From: Xanthobacteraceae bacterium
Lineage (GTDB): Bacteria > Pseudomonadota > Alphaproteobacteria > Rhizobiales > Xanthobacteraceae
Direction: 5' to 3'
Assembly: GCA_028290465.1 (NCBI GenBank)
Contig: JAQGJU010000145.1
Coordinates: 50,592 to 114,591, forward strand
DNA length: 64,000 nt
Position numbers and translations under genes: made by a program. Positions 15,828-25,424 of this stretch are shown here, piece by piece. How positions within the stretch are numbered: the stretch's first letter is position 1; each line of letters begins with the position of its first letter. The notes under the pieces are model-generated. The model did not search any database. It saw only the letters and a program-made list of their open reading frames with translations, and was not told the DNA's origin.

Positions 15828-18217
15828 TAGCGCGACGGGCGGCCGGTTTTGCGCTTGCCGCCGCGATGCGGCTTTGGCGGCGGCTTGTTGCCGGGTCGAT
15901 TGCCGGGATTACCGGGCTTGCCGGGTTTTCCAAATCGCGGCCCCGAGGCGCGGCGCTGCGGCATGCGAGCGCCGCCGCGGGTGCCTTCCGACATCAACTC
16001 GAAACGCAAGGCGCCGGCGACCGGCGCGGCTTCGACCAGTTTCACGGTGACGGCATCGCCCAGCCGATAGGTCGCGCCGGAATCGTTGCCGATAAACGCA
16101 TGGCCGGCTTCCTCGAAGCGGAAATACTCCTGGCCGATGGTGCGGGCCGGCACGAAGCCGTCGGCGCCGGTCTCGTCCAGCTTGACGAACAGGCCGGCGC
16201 TGATCACGCCCGAAATATGCCCCTCGAAGCTGGCGCCGATCCGGTCGGCGAGGAAATGCGCGATCAGCCGGTCGTTCGTTTCGCGCTCCGCCACCATGGC
16301 ACGGCGCTCCGCCGCCGAGATGCGCGCCGCGACTTCCGACAGCATCGCGACATCGGTCGAACCGGGCAGACCGTCGTCGCCGGCATCAAGGGCGCGAATG
16401 AGCCCGCGATGCACCACGAGATCGGCATAGCGGCGGATCGGCGAGGTGAAGTGGGCGTAGCGGCGCAGGTTCAGGCCGAAATGCCCGTAGTTCTCGGCGG
16501 TGTATTCGGCCTGGGATTGCGTGCGCAGCACGATCTCGTTGACCAGCCGCTCCATGTCGTGGCCCTTGAGCTGGGCCAGGATCCGGTTGAACAAAGCCGG
16601 CCGCAGCGCGCCCTGCGGCAGCGACATGTCGAGCGTCTTGAGGAATTCGCGCAGCGCCTCGACCTTTTCCGGGCCGGGTTCGTCATGTACGCGATAGATC
16701 AGCGGCAGCTTGGCCTTTTCCAGCGTCTCGGCGGCCGCCACGTTGGCCAGGATCATGTACTCTTCGATGAGCCGGTTGGCATCGCGCCGCTCGGCGACCA
16801 GCACGCGGTCGACGGTGCCGTCCGGTTTGAGCACGATCTTGCGCTCGGGCAGATCGAGGTCGAGCGGCTGACGCTCGTCGCGTTCCTTCTTCAGCAATTC
16901 ATAGGCGGCGTAGAGCGGCTTCAAGACGCTGTCGAGTAGCGGGCCGGTGGTGTCGTCCGGATATCCGTCGATCGCGGCCTGAGCCTGCGCATAAGCGAGG
17001 CGCGCGGCCGACCGCATCAGGATGCGATGAAACGTATGCCGGCGCTTGCGCCCGTCGGCGCCGATCACCATGCGGACCGCGAGCGCGGCGCGCGCCTCGC
17101 CGGGCCGCAGCGAGCATAGATCGTTGGAGATCCGCTCCGGCAACATCGGCACCACGCGGTCCGGGAAATACACCGAATTGCCGCGATTGAGCGCCTCGCG
17201 GTCGAGCGCCGAATTCGGTCGCACGTAATGCGCGACGTCGGCAATCGCCACCGTGATAACAAAGCCGCCCGGATTGGCCGGATCGGTGTCGGGCGCGGCA
17301 TGGACCGCGTCGTCGTGATCCTTGGCGTCCGGCGGATCGATGGTCACGAGCGGCAGGTCGCGCCAGTCCTCGCGGCCGGCCGCCAGCACGGCGGGCTTGG
17401 CGGCTTCGGCCTCGGCCAGCGCTTCGCGCGGAAATACGTTCGGAATGTTGTGGGCGTGGATCGCGATCAGGCTGATCGCGCGCTCGCTGCTCAGCGAGCC
17501 GAGCCGCTCGACGACTTTGCCTTGGGGGAGGCCGAAGCGCCCGGGCCGCGACAGTTCGACCGCGACCAGATCTCCTTCAACGGCCTCGAGAGTCGCACCC
17601 GGCGGAACCGCGATCTCCTTGCCGAGGCGCTTTTTATCGACCGGGATCAACCGGCCGCCGCCGCCCGGCAGCGCGCGGAACACGCCGAGCATGCGCTGGC
17701 GGCCCTTGTCGATGATTTTGATGACGCGGCCGTGGTGGCGGATCGTCTCGCCTTCCTCGCCGGCTTCCTCGACGCGCAGCAGCGCGCGGTCGCCGATGCC
17801 GGGGATTTCGACCGGCTTGGCGCGGCGCGGCACGCTGATGCGGATTTTCGGCGAGGGACCGTGTTCGTCCTCGTCCCATTCGGTCGGCCGCGCGATCAAC
17901 TCCCCGTCGCTGTCGCGCTCGGTGACGTCGGCGAGCACCACCGAGGGCAGGGTGCCCGGATGATGCAACGCGCCGCGCTTCTTCTCGATCGCGCCTTCGT
18001 CCTGCAATTCGCGCAGCATCTTGCGCAGTTGCGAGCGGTCGGCGTTCTTGGCGCCGAACGCGCGGGCGATTTCGCGGGTGCCGGTCTCGCCATGCTGCGC
18101 CTTCACATAAGCGAGCAACTCTTCCTTCGACGGCAGCGCCAGCGCTGGCGCGCCCGCTTTCACGCGAAGCTTCTTGTGAGGTTTGGAAGCGGGCGGCTTG
18201 GCGCTCTTTTTGGCCAC
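15827..18217 (-). CDS. rnr: Ribonuclease R
   Basis: 3'-5' exoribonuclease of 796 residues that degrades structured RNA. Layout: a basic N-terminal helix-turn-helix part (residues 25-90), cold-shock domains, and the RNB catalytic domain. The Asp cluster is in TIDPPDAKDHDDAVH near residue 295, and NYGHFGLNLRRYAHFTSPIR lies near 590. An S1 domain near 655-725 and a Gly/Pro/Lys-rich tail (about 735-796) complete it. The tail is low-complexity, typical of RNase R. It starts 59 bases downstream of topA on the same strand. Confidence 0.96.
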   Translation of the reverse strand: MAKKSAKPPASKPHKKLRVKAGAPALALPSKEELLAYVKAQHGETGTREIARAFGAKNADRSQLRKMLRELQDEGAIEKKRGALHHPGTLPSVVLADVTERDSDGELIARPTEWDEDEHGPSPKIRISVPRRAKPVEIPGIGDRALLRVEEAGEEGETIRHHGRVIKIIDKGRQRMLGVFRALPGGGGRLIPVDKKRLGKEIAVPPGATLEAVEGDLVAVELSRPGRFGLPQGKVVERLGSLSSERAISLIAIHAHNIPNVFPREALAEAEAAKPAVLAAGREDWRDLPLVTIDPPDAKDHDDAVHAAPDTDPANPGGFVITVAIADVAHYVRPNSALDREALNRGNSVYFPDRVVPMLPERISNDLCSLRPGEARAALAVRMVIGADGRKRRHTFHRILMRSAARLAYAQAQAAIDGYPDDTTGPLLDSVLKPLYAAYELLKKERDERQPLDLDLPERKIVLKPDGTVDRVLVAERRDANRLIEEYMILANVAAAETLEKAKLPLIYRVHDEPGPEKVEALREFLKTLDMSLPQGALRPALFNRILAQLKGHDMERLVNEIVLRTQSQAEYTAENYGHFGLNLRRYAHFTSPIRRYADLVVHRGLIRALDAGDDGLPGSTDVAMLSEVAARISAAERRAMVAERETNDRLIAHFLADRIGASFEGHISGVISAGLFVKLDETGADGFVPARTIGQEYFRFEEAGHAFIGNDSGATYRLGDAVTVKLVEAAPVAGALRFELMSEGTRGGARMPQRRASGPRFGKPGKPGNPGNRPGNKPPPKPHRGGKRKTGRPSR

Positions 18218-18276
18218 GGATGATCCGATTTCGGCGTGCGAGGTTCACTTGGCCCGCACGCGAGTGAGACGGGCGG

Positions 18277-21054
18277 CTATTCGGCCGCTGCCTTGGGTGT
18301 GGCGGCTTTCTTCGCGGCGGTCTTTTTGGCGGCTGTCTTCTTGGCAGTGGTCTTCTTGGCCGGAGCCTTCGCCGCGGCCTTGGGCGCGCCATCCGACTTG
18401 CTGGAGAAAGTGCCCTCCGACGACATAACAGCGGACGGCTTAGCGCCGGCCTTGGCCTTGGCCTTCGGCTTCGCCGCCTTCGGCGCGGCTTTGGCCGCCG
18501 CCTTCTTTGGCGCGGCCTTCTTGCCCTTCTTCTTGCCGCCGCCGGCCTCGATGCGGGCGGCGATCAGATCGACCGCCTCGAGCAGCGTGATGGTCTCCGG
18601 CGTCTTGTCGTTCGGCAGCGTGGCGTTGACGCCGTCGTGGCTGACGTAAGCCCCGTAGCGGCCGTTCTTGACCACGATCGGACCGCCCTGGGTCGGATGG
18701 TCGCCGAGCGGCTTGCCGGGATCGGCGCCGAAGCGGCGGCCGCTCGGACCCTTGAGGATCTTCTCGGCGATCAGCGTGATGGCGCGGTTGAGGCCGATAT
18801 GCAGCACGTCGTCGCCGGGCTCGAGATTGGCGTAGGTCTTGTTGTGCTGGATGTAAGGACCGAAGCGGCCGATGCCGGCCTTGATCGGCTCGCCGTCTTC
18901 CGGATGCTTGCCGATTTCGCGCGGCAGCGACAGCAGCGACAGCGCGCGCTCCAGATCGACATCGTCGGGCGCGAGGCCCTTCGGCAGGCCGGCCCGCTTC
19001 GGCTTCTCGCCGTCGACCGCCTCGCCGAGCTGAATGTAGGGACCGAACCGGCCGGCCCGCACCGTCACTTCAAGGCCGCTGACCGGATCGAGGCCGAGCT
19101 TGCGCATGCCGCCATCGGCCGAGCCTTCGGCCGTGGTCGAAAGCTGCTTGGTGTAACGGCATTCCGGATAATTGGTGCAGCCGATGAAGCCGCCGAACTT
19201 GCCGAGCTTGAGCGACAGCTTGCCGGTTTCGCAGTTCGGGCATTTGCGCGGATCGGTGCCGTCGGCGCGCGCCGGAAACAGATGCGGCGCCAGCATCTCG
19301 TCGAGCGTGTCGATGACGTTGCCGACGCGCAGATCCTTGATCTCGCCGATCGCGGCCGCGAAATCCTTCCAGAAATCACGCAAGAGCTCACGCCACGCCA
19401 GTTCGTTGTTGGAGACCTTGTCGAGCTGTTCTTCCAGCCCGGCCGTGAAGTCGTATTCGACATATTTGGCGAAGAAGCTTTCCAGGAACGCGGTCAGCAC
19501 CCGGCCTTTGTCGTCCGGGATCAGGCGCTTCTTTTCAATGCGCACATAGCCGCGATCCTGCAGCACCTGCAGGATCGACGCATAGGTCGAGGGCCGGCCG
19601 ATGCCGAGCTCTTCCATGCGCTTGACCAAGGACGCTTCCGAATAGCGCGGCGGTGGCTCGGTGAAATGCTGGTCGGCTTCGATCGATTTGCGCTCGACGC
19701 TCTCGCCGGTGGCCATCTGCGGCAGGCGGCGGGACTCGTCGTCGTCGGCGCTGTCGTCCTGGCCTTCCTGGTACAACGCCAAAAAGCCGTCGAACTTCAC
19801 CACGGTACCGTTGGCGCGCAATTCGAGCACGCGGCCGTCCACCTTGGCCTCGATGTCGACCACGGTGCGCTCCAACTCCGCGGATTCCATCTGGCTGGCC
19901 ATGGTGCGCAGCCAGATCAGCTCATAGAGCCGGGCCTGATCGTTATCGAGGTACTTCTTAGTGTCCTTCGGCAGGCGGGCCAGATCGGTCGGGCGGATCG
20001 CCTCATGGGCTTCCTGCGCGTTCTTGGCCTTGGTCTGATAGACGCGCGGCGCGTCCGGCACGTATTTCTTGCCGTATTCGGCTTCGATCACCTGGCGGGT
20101 CGCCGTGATGGCTTCCGGGGCGATCTGCACGCCGTCGGTACGCATATAAGTAATGAGGCCGACGGTCTCGCCGCCGATGTCGGTGCCCTCATAGAGCCGC
20201 TGCGCGACCCGCATGGTGTGGGCCGGCCCGAAGCCGAGCTTGCGGCTGGCTTCCTGCTGCAAGGTCGAGGTGGTGAACGGCGGCGGCGGATTGCGCCGCG
20301 CCGGCTTGGCCTCAACCGAGACGATTTTGAAATTGGCGGTTTCCAGCGCGGCCTTGAAGGCGGCGGCTTCCTCGCCCTTGCCGATGTCCAGACGCTGAAT
20401 TTTCTTGCCGTCGGCGCCAACGAGGCGGGCCTCGAAGGCGTCGCCGCGCAAGGTGGCCATCTGGGCGACCAGCGACCAGTATTCGCGGGCAACGAATTTT
20501 TCGATTTCCAATTCGCGGTCGCACACCAGCCGCAACGCGACCGACTGCACGCGACCGGCCGAGCGGGCGCCCGGCAGCTTGCGCCACAGTACCGGCGAGA
20601 GATTAAAACCGACCAGATAGTCGAGCGCGCGGCGGGCCAGATAGGCATCGACCAACGCGCCATCGATGTCGCGCGGATGCGTCATCGCCTCGGTGACGGC
20701 CTGCTTGGTGATCGCGTTGAAGACGACGCGCTGGACGGTCTGGGTCTTAATCGCGTTCTTCTCGCGCAGCACTTCCAGGACATGCCAGGAAATCGCTTCG
20801 CCTTCGCGATCCGGATCGGTCGCCAGGATTAGAGTGTCGGCACCCTTTACGGCGCGGGCGATGTCGGCAAGCCGCTTCTGCGACTTGGCGTCGACCTCCC
20901 AGAGCATCTTGAAATCCTGTTCCGGATCGACCGATCCATCCTTGGCCGGCAGGTCGCGGACATGGCCGAACGACGCCAGGACTTCGTAGCCGGCGCCCAA
21001 ATACTTATTGATCGTCTTGGCCTTGGAAGGCGACTCGACAACGACGATTTTCAT
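18277..21054 (-). CDS. topA: DNA topoisomerase I
   Basis: Type IA topoisomerase of 925 residues that relaxes negative supercoils. The Toprim domain begins MKIVVVESPSKAKTI, with DPDREGEAISWH near residue 110. The active-site Tyr is in GLITYMRTDG. A C4 zinc finger (CPNCETG to CTNYPEC) lies near residue 600, followed by degenerate GRFGPYIQ repeats and a long Lys/Ala-rich tail (about 840-925) made of AAKK-type units. Tails of this kind bind DNA or partner proteins in actinobacterial and alphaproteobacterial TopA. In relatives dprA lies directly upstream; here about 7.6 kb separates them. Confidence 0.97.
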   Translation of the reverse strand: MKIVVVESPSKAKTINKYLGAGYEVLASFGHVRDLPAKDGSVDPEQDFKMLWEVDAKSQKRLADIARAVKGADTLILATDPDREGEAISWHVLEVLREKNAIKTQTVQRVVFNAITKQAVTEAMTHPRDIDGALVDAYLARRALDYLVGFNLSPVLWRKLPGARSAGRVQSVALRLVCDRELEIEKFVAREYWSLVAQMATLRGDAFEARLVGADGKKIQRLDIGKGEEAAAFKAALETANFKIVSVEAKPARRNPPPPFTTSTLQQEASRKLGFGPAHTMRVAQRLYEGTDIGGETVGLITYMRTDGVQIAPEAITATRQVIEAEYGKKYVPDAPRVYQTKAKNAQEAHEAIRPTDLARLPKDTKKYLDNDQARLYELIWLRTMASQMESAELERTVVDIEAKVDGRVLELRANGTVVKFDGFLALYQEGQDDSADDDESRRLPQMATGESVERKSIEADQHFTEPPPRYSEASLVKRMEELGIGRPSTYASILQVLQDRGYVRIEKKRLIPDDKGRVLTAFLESFFAKYVEYDFTAGLEEQLDKVSNNELAWRELLRDFWKDFAAAIGEIKDLRVGNVIDTLDEMLAPHLFPARADGTDPRKCPNCETGKLSLKLGKFGGFIGCTNYPECRYTKQLSTTAEGSADGGMRKLGLDPVSGLEVTVRAGRFGPYIQLGEAVDGEKPKRAGLPKGLAPDDVDLERALSLLSLPREIGKHPEDGEPIKAGIGRFGPYIQHNKTYANLEPGDDVLHIGLNRAITLIAEKILKGPSGRRFGADPGKPLGDHPTQGGPIVVKNGRYGAYVSHDGVNATLPNDKTPETITLLEAVDLIAARIEAGGGKKKGKKAAPKKAAAKAAPKAAKPKAKAKAGAKPSAVMSSEGTFSSKSDGAPKAAAKAPAKKTTAKKTAAKKTAAKKAATPKAAAE

Positions 21055-21375
21055 GGAAATCCAACGGTTTATGACTGGGCTAGGGGGTCGACAAAGCGGA
21101 ATCGACGCGCAACGCCGCCGCGAACATGGGTAATGCGACCCCGGCTGTCAAATCGCGATTCGGCCAAATCGCCTCGGCTACCGGCCGCCGCCGCCCGCCA
21201 TCCGGTCCGTTTTACCGTTCGGGCGTGCTCACAGGAGTGCAATCTAGAGATATTAAAACTAAATTTCACAATTAAATAGATGGATATGTGTCGCTCATTT
21301 ATAGTCTGACGGGCTACTGCCTTCCCCGGTTCAATTTAACCGGGGAAGGCTTGTTAACCGGGGAAGGCTTGGGCT
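21055..21375. other. Intergenic region upstream of topA
   Basis: These 321 bases include the topA promoter area (about 21060-21290, AT-rich near 21240-21310). They also hold a 13-bp hairpin (21319-21350) and a perfect tandem repeat (21336-21371) next to the tctC-like stop. No gene is visible. Confidence 0.6.
21319..21350 (-). terminator. Hairpin after the TctC-type gene
   Basis: GCCTTCCCCGGTT and AACCGGGGAAGGC form a perfect 13-bp stem with a 6-base AT-rich loop, downstream of the minus-strand tctC-like gene. It overlaps a tandem repeat of TTAACCGGGGAAGGCTTG (21336-21353 and 21354-21371), so the right arm exists twice and two alternative stems can form. Confidence 0.6.
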
Positions 21376-22383
21376 TCACGGCTTCGCCGCCTCGAGCGGC
21401 GCATGACCTGACAGCTTCGCCATCTCGGCCTGACGGGCATTCTCCTTGATTAGGAACGCGGCGAAATCCTCCGGCGTGTTAGCGCCCTCCGGAGCCGTGA
21501 TGCCGAGCGGCGCGATGCGCTTGCGGAATGACTCCGACTTCACTGCGTCATTCAAGTGCTTGTTCAGGAACGCGATGACTTCCGGCGGTGTCTTCGGCGG
21601 CGCCACCAGGCCGACAAAGCCGCTGTGGTCGAAGCCCGGCATGCCGATCTCGGCCATGGTCGGCACGTCCGGCCACGCTTCGATCCGCTTCGGGCCGGCG
21701 ATCGCGATCGGCCGCACTTGGCCGCCGTCGGCGAGCGCCTTGGCGTTGGAATAGAACACGAAGCCGCCTTGCACCTCGCCGCTGACCACGGCGGCGGCCG
21801 CCGGCCCGGTGCCGCGATACGGCACTTCGGTGATCTTGATGCCGGCGATCGCGTTGAGCTGCGTGACCGCGATGGACGGCGAGGTCGCGAGGCCCGAGGT
21901 CGAGAAGCTCAACTTGGCCGGGTTGGCCTTGGCATCGGCGATCACATCGGCGACGCTTTTGTACGGCGAGTTGCCGTTCACGATCAGGACCAGCGGCGGC
22001 CCGTCGGTCACCTTGCCGATCATGGTGAAGTCCTTGATCGGATCGTACGGAACCGCGAGATAATGCCGATTCTGCACGTCGGCGACGGCGTTCACCAAAA
22101 TCGTGTAGCCGTCCGGCGCCGCGCGCCACACCTGCGTGGCGCCAACCACGCCGGAGGCGCCCGGCTTGTTCTCGACGATGATGGACTTGCCGATCCGCTG
22201 CTGCATTTCGGCGGCCACGATGCGGCCGGGCACATCGGACAGTCCGCCGGGCGCGAACGACACCACGAAAGTGATCGGCCGGTCCGGATAGGTCTGCGCC
22301 TGCGCTGGCGCGGCGGCAGCGACGGCGGCGGCGCTCAGCAACAAGGCGCCGAACAATCGAGTGGCAGGCAGGTGGCTTGTCAT
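21376..22383 (-). CDS. TctC/Bug family tripartite tricarboxylate-type periplasmic binding protein
   Basis: Protein of 335 residues: a signal peptide (ending near AAPAQAQ, residue 30), then YPDRPITFVVSFAPGGLSD and PYRGTGPAAAAVVSGEVQGG, hallmarks of the Bug family. These proteins capture carboxylates or other small solutes for TctAB permeases. No tctA or tctB is present, so it is an orphan as is common for the family. ATG 22383 (or the adjacent ATG 22386) follows GAGGA. It starts about 80 bases after the M20 peptidase stop and is probably co-transcribed with it. Confidence 0.9.
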   Translation of the reverse strand: MTSHLPATRLFGALLLSAAAVAAAAPAQAQTYPDRPITFVVSFAPGGLSDVPGRIVAAEMQQRIGKSIIVENKPGASGVVGATQVWRAAPDGYTILVNAVADVQNRHYLAVPYDPIKDFTMIGKVTDGPPLVLIVNGNSPYKSVADVIADAKANPAKLSFSTSGLATSPSIAVTQLNAIAGIKITEVPYRGTGPAAAAVVSGEVQGGFVFYSNAKALADGGQVRPIAIAGPKRIEAWPDVPTMAEIGMPGFDHSGFVGLVAPPKTPPEVIAFLNKHLNDAVKSESFRKRIAPLGITAPEGANTPEDFAAFLIKENARQAEMAKLSGHAPLEAAKP

Positions 22384-22465
22384 CATGTGTCCTCGGATGG
22401 GAGTGGTTCGAACATAGTCGAGAAGATCGATGCCGTCCGGCCCGGCCGCGATCCGGTGAAAAACC

Positions 22466-23746
22466 TTATTTGGCGGGCGCTGGTCGGCTGCATAGATCGA
22501 GCGCCGCCGCGAGGTAGATGCGGGATGCCGTGACCACGTCGTCGAGCGCCACATGGTCGCCGAGATCATGCATCGAGATGCCGCCCTTGGCGTCTGGATG
22601 CAGCCGGCCGCCGGGACCGAACTGCACGCACGGCACATCGTAGCGCGTCAGGTGCACGGCGTCGGCGCCGGGCCGGCGGATGAACGGCGGATTGATCTCG
22701 CCCATCACCGATTGGCGCGCCGCGCTGATCGCCTGCACGACTGGCAGATCCTCGCCGATCACCAGCGCCGGATCGGTCACGAGAAAATCCAGCGCCGGCT
22801 CGGCGATGTTGCGCTTCTCCGCAAAGCCGCGCAGCACCGCGCGCAGTTCGCGTTTCACCTGGTCGGCGCTCTGGCCGGGCACGGTGCGGATGTCGAGATA
22901 CACGTTGCATTCGTACGGGTTGCGGGAGACCCGCCACGGCGCGCCGCCGCGGATGCAGGCGACGGTGACGTTGGCGGGCTCGCCCCGATAGACATTCGCG
23001 GCCTGGAAGCGCGCCGCCCAAGCATCAAGGTCGTTCATCAGGTCGCGCGCGACCGCGATGGCGTTGATGGTGCCCGGCTTGTTGGTCAGCGCTGAATGCG
23101 CGACCGTGCCGCGCACGCCGATGCGGACCCATAGGCAGCCCATATTGGCGGTGCAGACCCGCAGATTGGTCGGCTCGCCCAGGATGGCGTAATCAGCCGT
23201 GATGCCGTGCGCGACCAGATGCTTGGTGCCGATGCCGTAGCCCGAATAGTCGCGGCCTTGGAATTCCTCAACCGGCGCCTTCTCGATTTCGCCGACCACA
23301 GCCCCGAGCGTGATGTCGCCGCGAAGCTTGATGCCGGCCTTGGCGATGGCTTCGATCGCCACCACGATGCCGGCGAGGCCGCTCTTCATGTTGTTGGCGC
23401 CGAGGCCCCAGATCCAGCCGTCGCGAAAGATGCCTTTCGGCTTGAAACCTTCGCCGACCAGATGCGGCTCGTCGCCGCTGTAGGAGGTGTCCATGTGGCC
23501 GGTGAACAGCAGGTTGAGGCCGTCGCCGCGCCCACGCAGATGTGCGACGGCATTCGGGCGGCCTTCCTCGACCAGTTGCGGCGCCGCTTCGATGCCGAGC
23601 TTGGTCATGCGGCTGACGACATAGTCGGCCATGCCGGCCTCGTAGCCGGTCGGGCTGCGGATATCGACCATATCCAACAGCGTCTGGCGCACCGCATCCG
23701 GCGTGATGTAGGCGGCAGCTTTCGCAAGATCGGGATGCGGCTCCAT
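22466..23746 (-). CDS. M20 family metallopeptidase (ArgE/DapE-like deacylase)
   Basis: Cytoplasmic protein of 426 residues of the M20 amidohydrolase family (acetylornithine deacetylase/DapE/carboxypeptidase G2). Metal-site elements: TGHMDTS (His84, Asp86), WGLGANNMKSG, GEIEKAP near 152 and ILGEPTNL near 188. The position usually occupied by the bridging Asp (G-x-G-x-x-D-M-K) is Asn119. A dimerisation domain with RGTVAHSALTNKPG follows. The likely reaction is amide hydrolysis of an N-acyl compound. Neighbours (a TctC-type binding protein and a Rid-domain protein) suggest a catabolic unit; the substrate is unknown. Confidence 0.85.
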   Translation of the reverse strand: MEPHPDLAKAAAYITPDAVRQTLLDMVDIRSPTGYEAGMADYVVSRMTKLGIEAAPQLVEEGRPNAVAHLRGRGDGLNLLFTGHMDTSYSGDEPHLVGEGFKPKGIFRDGWIWGLGANNMKSGLAGIVVAIEAIAKAGIKLRGDITLGAVVGEIEKAPVEEFQGRDYSGYGIGTKHLVAHGITADYAILGEPTNLRVCTANMGCLWVRIGVRGTVAHSALTNKPGTINAIAVARDLMNDLDAWAARFQAANVYRGEPANVTVACIRGGAPWRVSRNPYECNVYLDIRTVPGQSADQVKRELRAVLRGFAEKRNIAEPALDFLVTDPALVIGEDLPVVQAISAARQSVMGEINPPFIRRPGADAVHLTRYDVPCVQFGPGGRLHPDAKGGISMHDLGDHVALDDVVTASRIYLAAALDLCSRPAPAK

Positions 23747-24134
23747 GGATTCTTCTCCGTGTTGTTATTGGTGTTGTTATGGCGTCGCAGCCCGTCGCCG
23801 ATACCGACCGGTGCCGCGATCATACGCGTCGGCGGAACCGTCCTGCAAAGGAAATGAGGGCGGGTTGCAGGCCCGTGTTTTTCGCGCGCCATCGCTTCAC
23901 GCGCCACTGTCTCGCACGCCGTCGTCTCGCACGTTCATCGCGAGCCGACGGACGCGCGCCGACATACGGTGCCAGTGGTGGATTTGAAGTTCGCCCTATT
24001 ATCGCGGCGGGCTCGCAGGCGGACTTCCAATCCAGAACCACACTAGAAACATTAGCTTGCTAGTGTCCCTTTGATTCCGAAGCCCGCGTTGCGGATGCCG
24101 CAAGGTATGGCGAACTTCGGAATCGGGATACTAA
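23747..24134. other. Intergenic region with a 70-base inverted repeat
   Basis: No gene is seen in these 388 bases. An inverted repeat with arms GATTCCGAAG (24073-24082) and CTTCGGAATC (24115-24124), extended outward by TCCC/GGGA, lies just past the stop of the minus-strand triple-Rid gene and could be its terminator or a dispersed element. Confidence 0.5.
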
Positions 24135-25424
24135 CTATGACCCGGGCCGGTACGCCCACATGTCGAGAATCACGTCGCATCCCGGGATCGGCATCGGCGA
24201 CGGCGTGCGGACCGCGCCAAACGGCAACGGAACATCCGCGAGCTTGGCCTTCCAGGCCTGCAACGACGGATACACCACGCTCATATCTCCGACGAAATGC
24301 GTGGCCCGAACGACGTTGTCGAGCGAGGTGCCTCCGGCGCGGCAAATCTCCTCCGCCGCGGCCAGAATCGCGTCCATCTGGCGGCGCACCGGCACACCCA
24401 AATGCTTGAGCCCGGCACCGGCCCGCACCGCCGGCAGCGCGCCGCTTTCGTCGGCCGCATAAAGCGCGGAGAGGCACAGCAAATCTCCGGCCCGCACCGC
24501 CGCGGGTCCAAGGCGCATCGCCGACGACGCTTTGTGGTCGATGATCTCCTTCTTCACGGCGCCGCCGTCGCGCACGCCGAAGATGTTGATTTCGATGATC
24601 GACTCGGCCAGCGCCAGACCCTTGGTGGCCACCACGGTCAGCGCGCAGGGATTAGCGCCAAAGTGACTGTTCCAGACGTCCATGAATTCCGGAAGGTCTT
24701 CGATGTTGGTGAGATAGACCTGCGCCTTGACCGCATTCTTAAGTGAGCTTCCGCCCGCCTCCAGGGCCGGCTTCAGCCGCGACGTGATCAGGAACTCGGT
24801 TTGCAGCCGGATGTCGGTGCCGTTCCACCGCGCGTTGGGCGCGCGATACGCCGGCTCGGCGATGCCGGTCATCGCCTCGTTGTTCGGCATCTGGCCGGCG
24901 ACGAAGACGTAGTCGCCGGTGACCAGCGTGGCGATGAATCCGGAATGGAGCGGCACCGGCACGCCGTCCGGCTGCGCCGCCCGCGGCTGACGATCGCCTC
25001 CCGGCAACACCGCCAGCATCGAGACATCCATGGTGGCGCCGTCCACCAGCAACTCTTCCATCATCACGGAGGTGCTCGGCGGCACGAAGTCCTTGAGCAC
25101 CGCCTTGCGCGCGCGCTGATAGGCGTTCACGACCTGGGCCGACGGGTAATACTGATCGACGCGAACGATATGGCGCAGATCGCCACCCTCGGCCGCGATG
25201 AGCTTGGCGAAGCGGTCGATGATGAAGTCGCCCTCGCGGCGATATCGCGGCGGGCTGCCAAGCGGCAGGCCCGGCGGGCCGGCGACCGGCGCGGCCAAGC
25301 CGTTCTTGAAATCGGTTGCCATGTGGCCGGTGAAGAACAACCATGATCCGGCGCGAACGCCTTGCGCGTATTGAATGTCGGTATCGCCGATCTGTACGGG
25401 AGCGATATGCGTTACGTCCGGCAT
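24135..25424 (-). CDS. Triple Rid-domain (YjgF/RidA-like) fusion protein
   Basis: Protein of 429 residues made of three consecutive YjgF/Rid-like domains. Domain 1 (about 10-135) has GSWLFFTGHMATD and DLRHIVRVDQYYPS. Domain 2 (about 155-290) has GDYVFVAGQMPNN and NAVKAQVYLTNIEDLPEF. Domain 3 (about 295-428) has AGDLLCLSALYAAD and LDNVVRATHFVGDMSVVYPS. Standalone Rid proteins are trimers of about 130 residues, so this chain may be a covalent trimer. Start ATG 25424 is set by AGGAG 8 bases upstream. Divergent from the ABC transporter genes. Probably linked to catabolism that produces an enamine or imine. Confidence 0.85.
   Translation of the reverse strand: MPDVTHIAPVQIGDTDIQYAQGVRAGSWLFFTGHMATDFKNGLAAPVAGPPGLPLGSPPRYRREGDFIIDRFAKLIAAEGGDLRHIVRVDQYYPSAQVVNAYQRARKAVLKDFVPPSTSVMMEELLVDGATMDVSMLAVLPGGDRQPRAAQPDGVPVPLHSGFIATLVTGDYVFVAGQMPNNEAMTGIAEPAYRAPNARWNGTDIRLQTEFLITSRLKPALEAGGSSLKNAVKAQVYLTNIEDLPEFMDVWNSHFGANPCALTVVATKGLALAESIIEINIFGVRDGGAVKKEIIDHKASSAMRLGPAAVRAGDLLCLSALYAADESGALPAVRAGAGLKHLGVPVRRQMDAILAAAEEICRAGGTSLDNVVRATHFVGDMSVVYPSLQAWKAKLADVPLPFGAVRTPSPMPIPGCDVILDMWAYRPGS

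Noticed and set aside
18277..18540. Lys/Ala-rich AAKK repeats at the topA 3' end as a separate histone-like gene
   Set aside because: They continue the topA frame without a break and such tails are known in TopA of this group.
18637..20832. Long open frame on the plus strand (about 730 codons) opposite topA
   Set aside because: It is the antisense shadow of topA in GC-rich DNA. It has no ribosome site, no recognisable domains and Arg/Leu/Ala-biased composition; topA is certain on the other strand.
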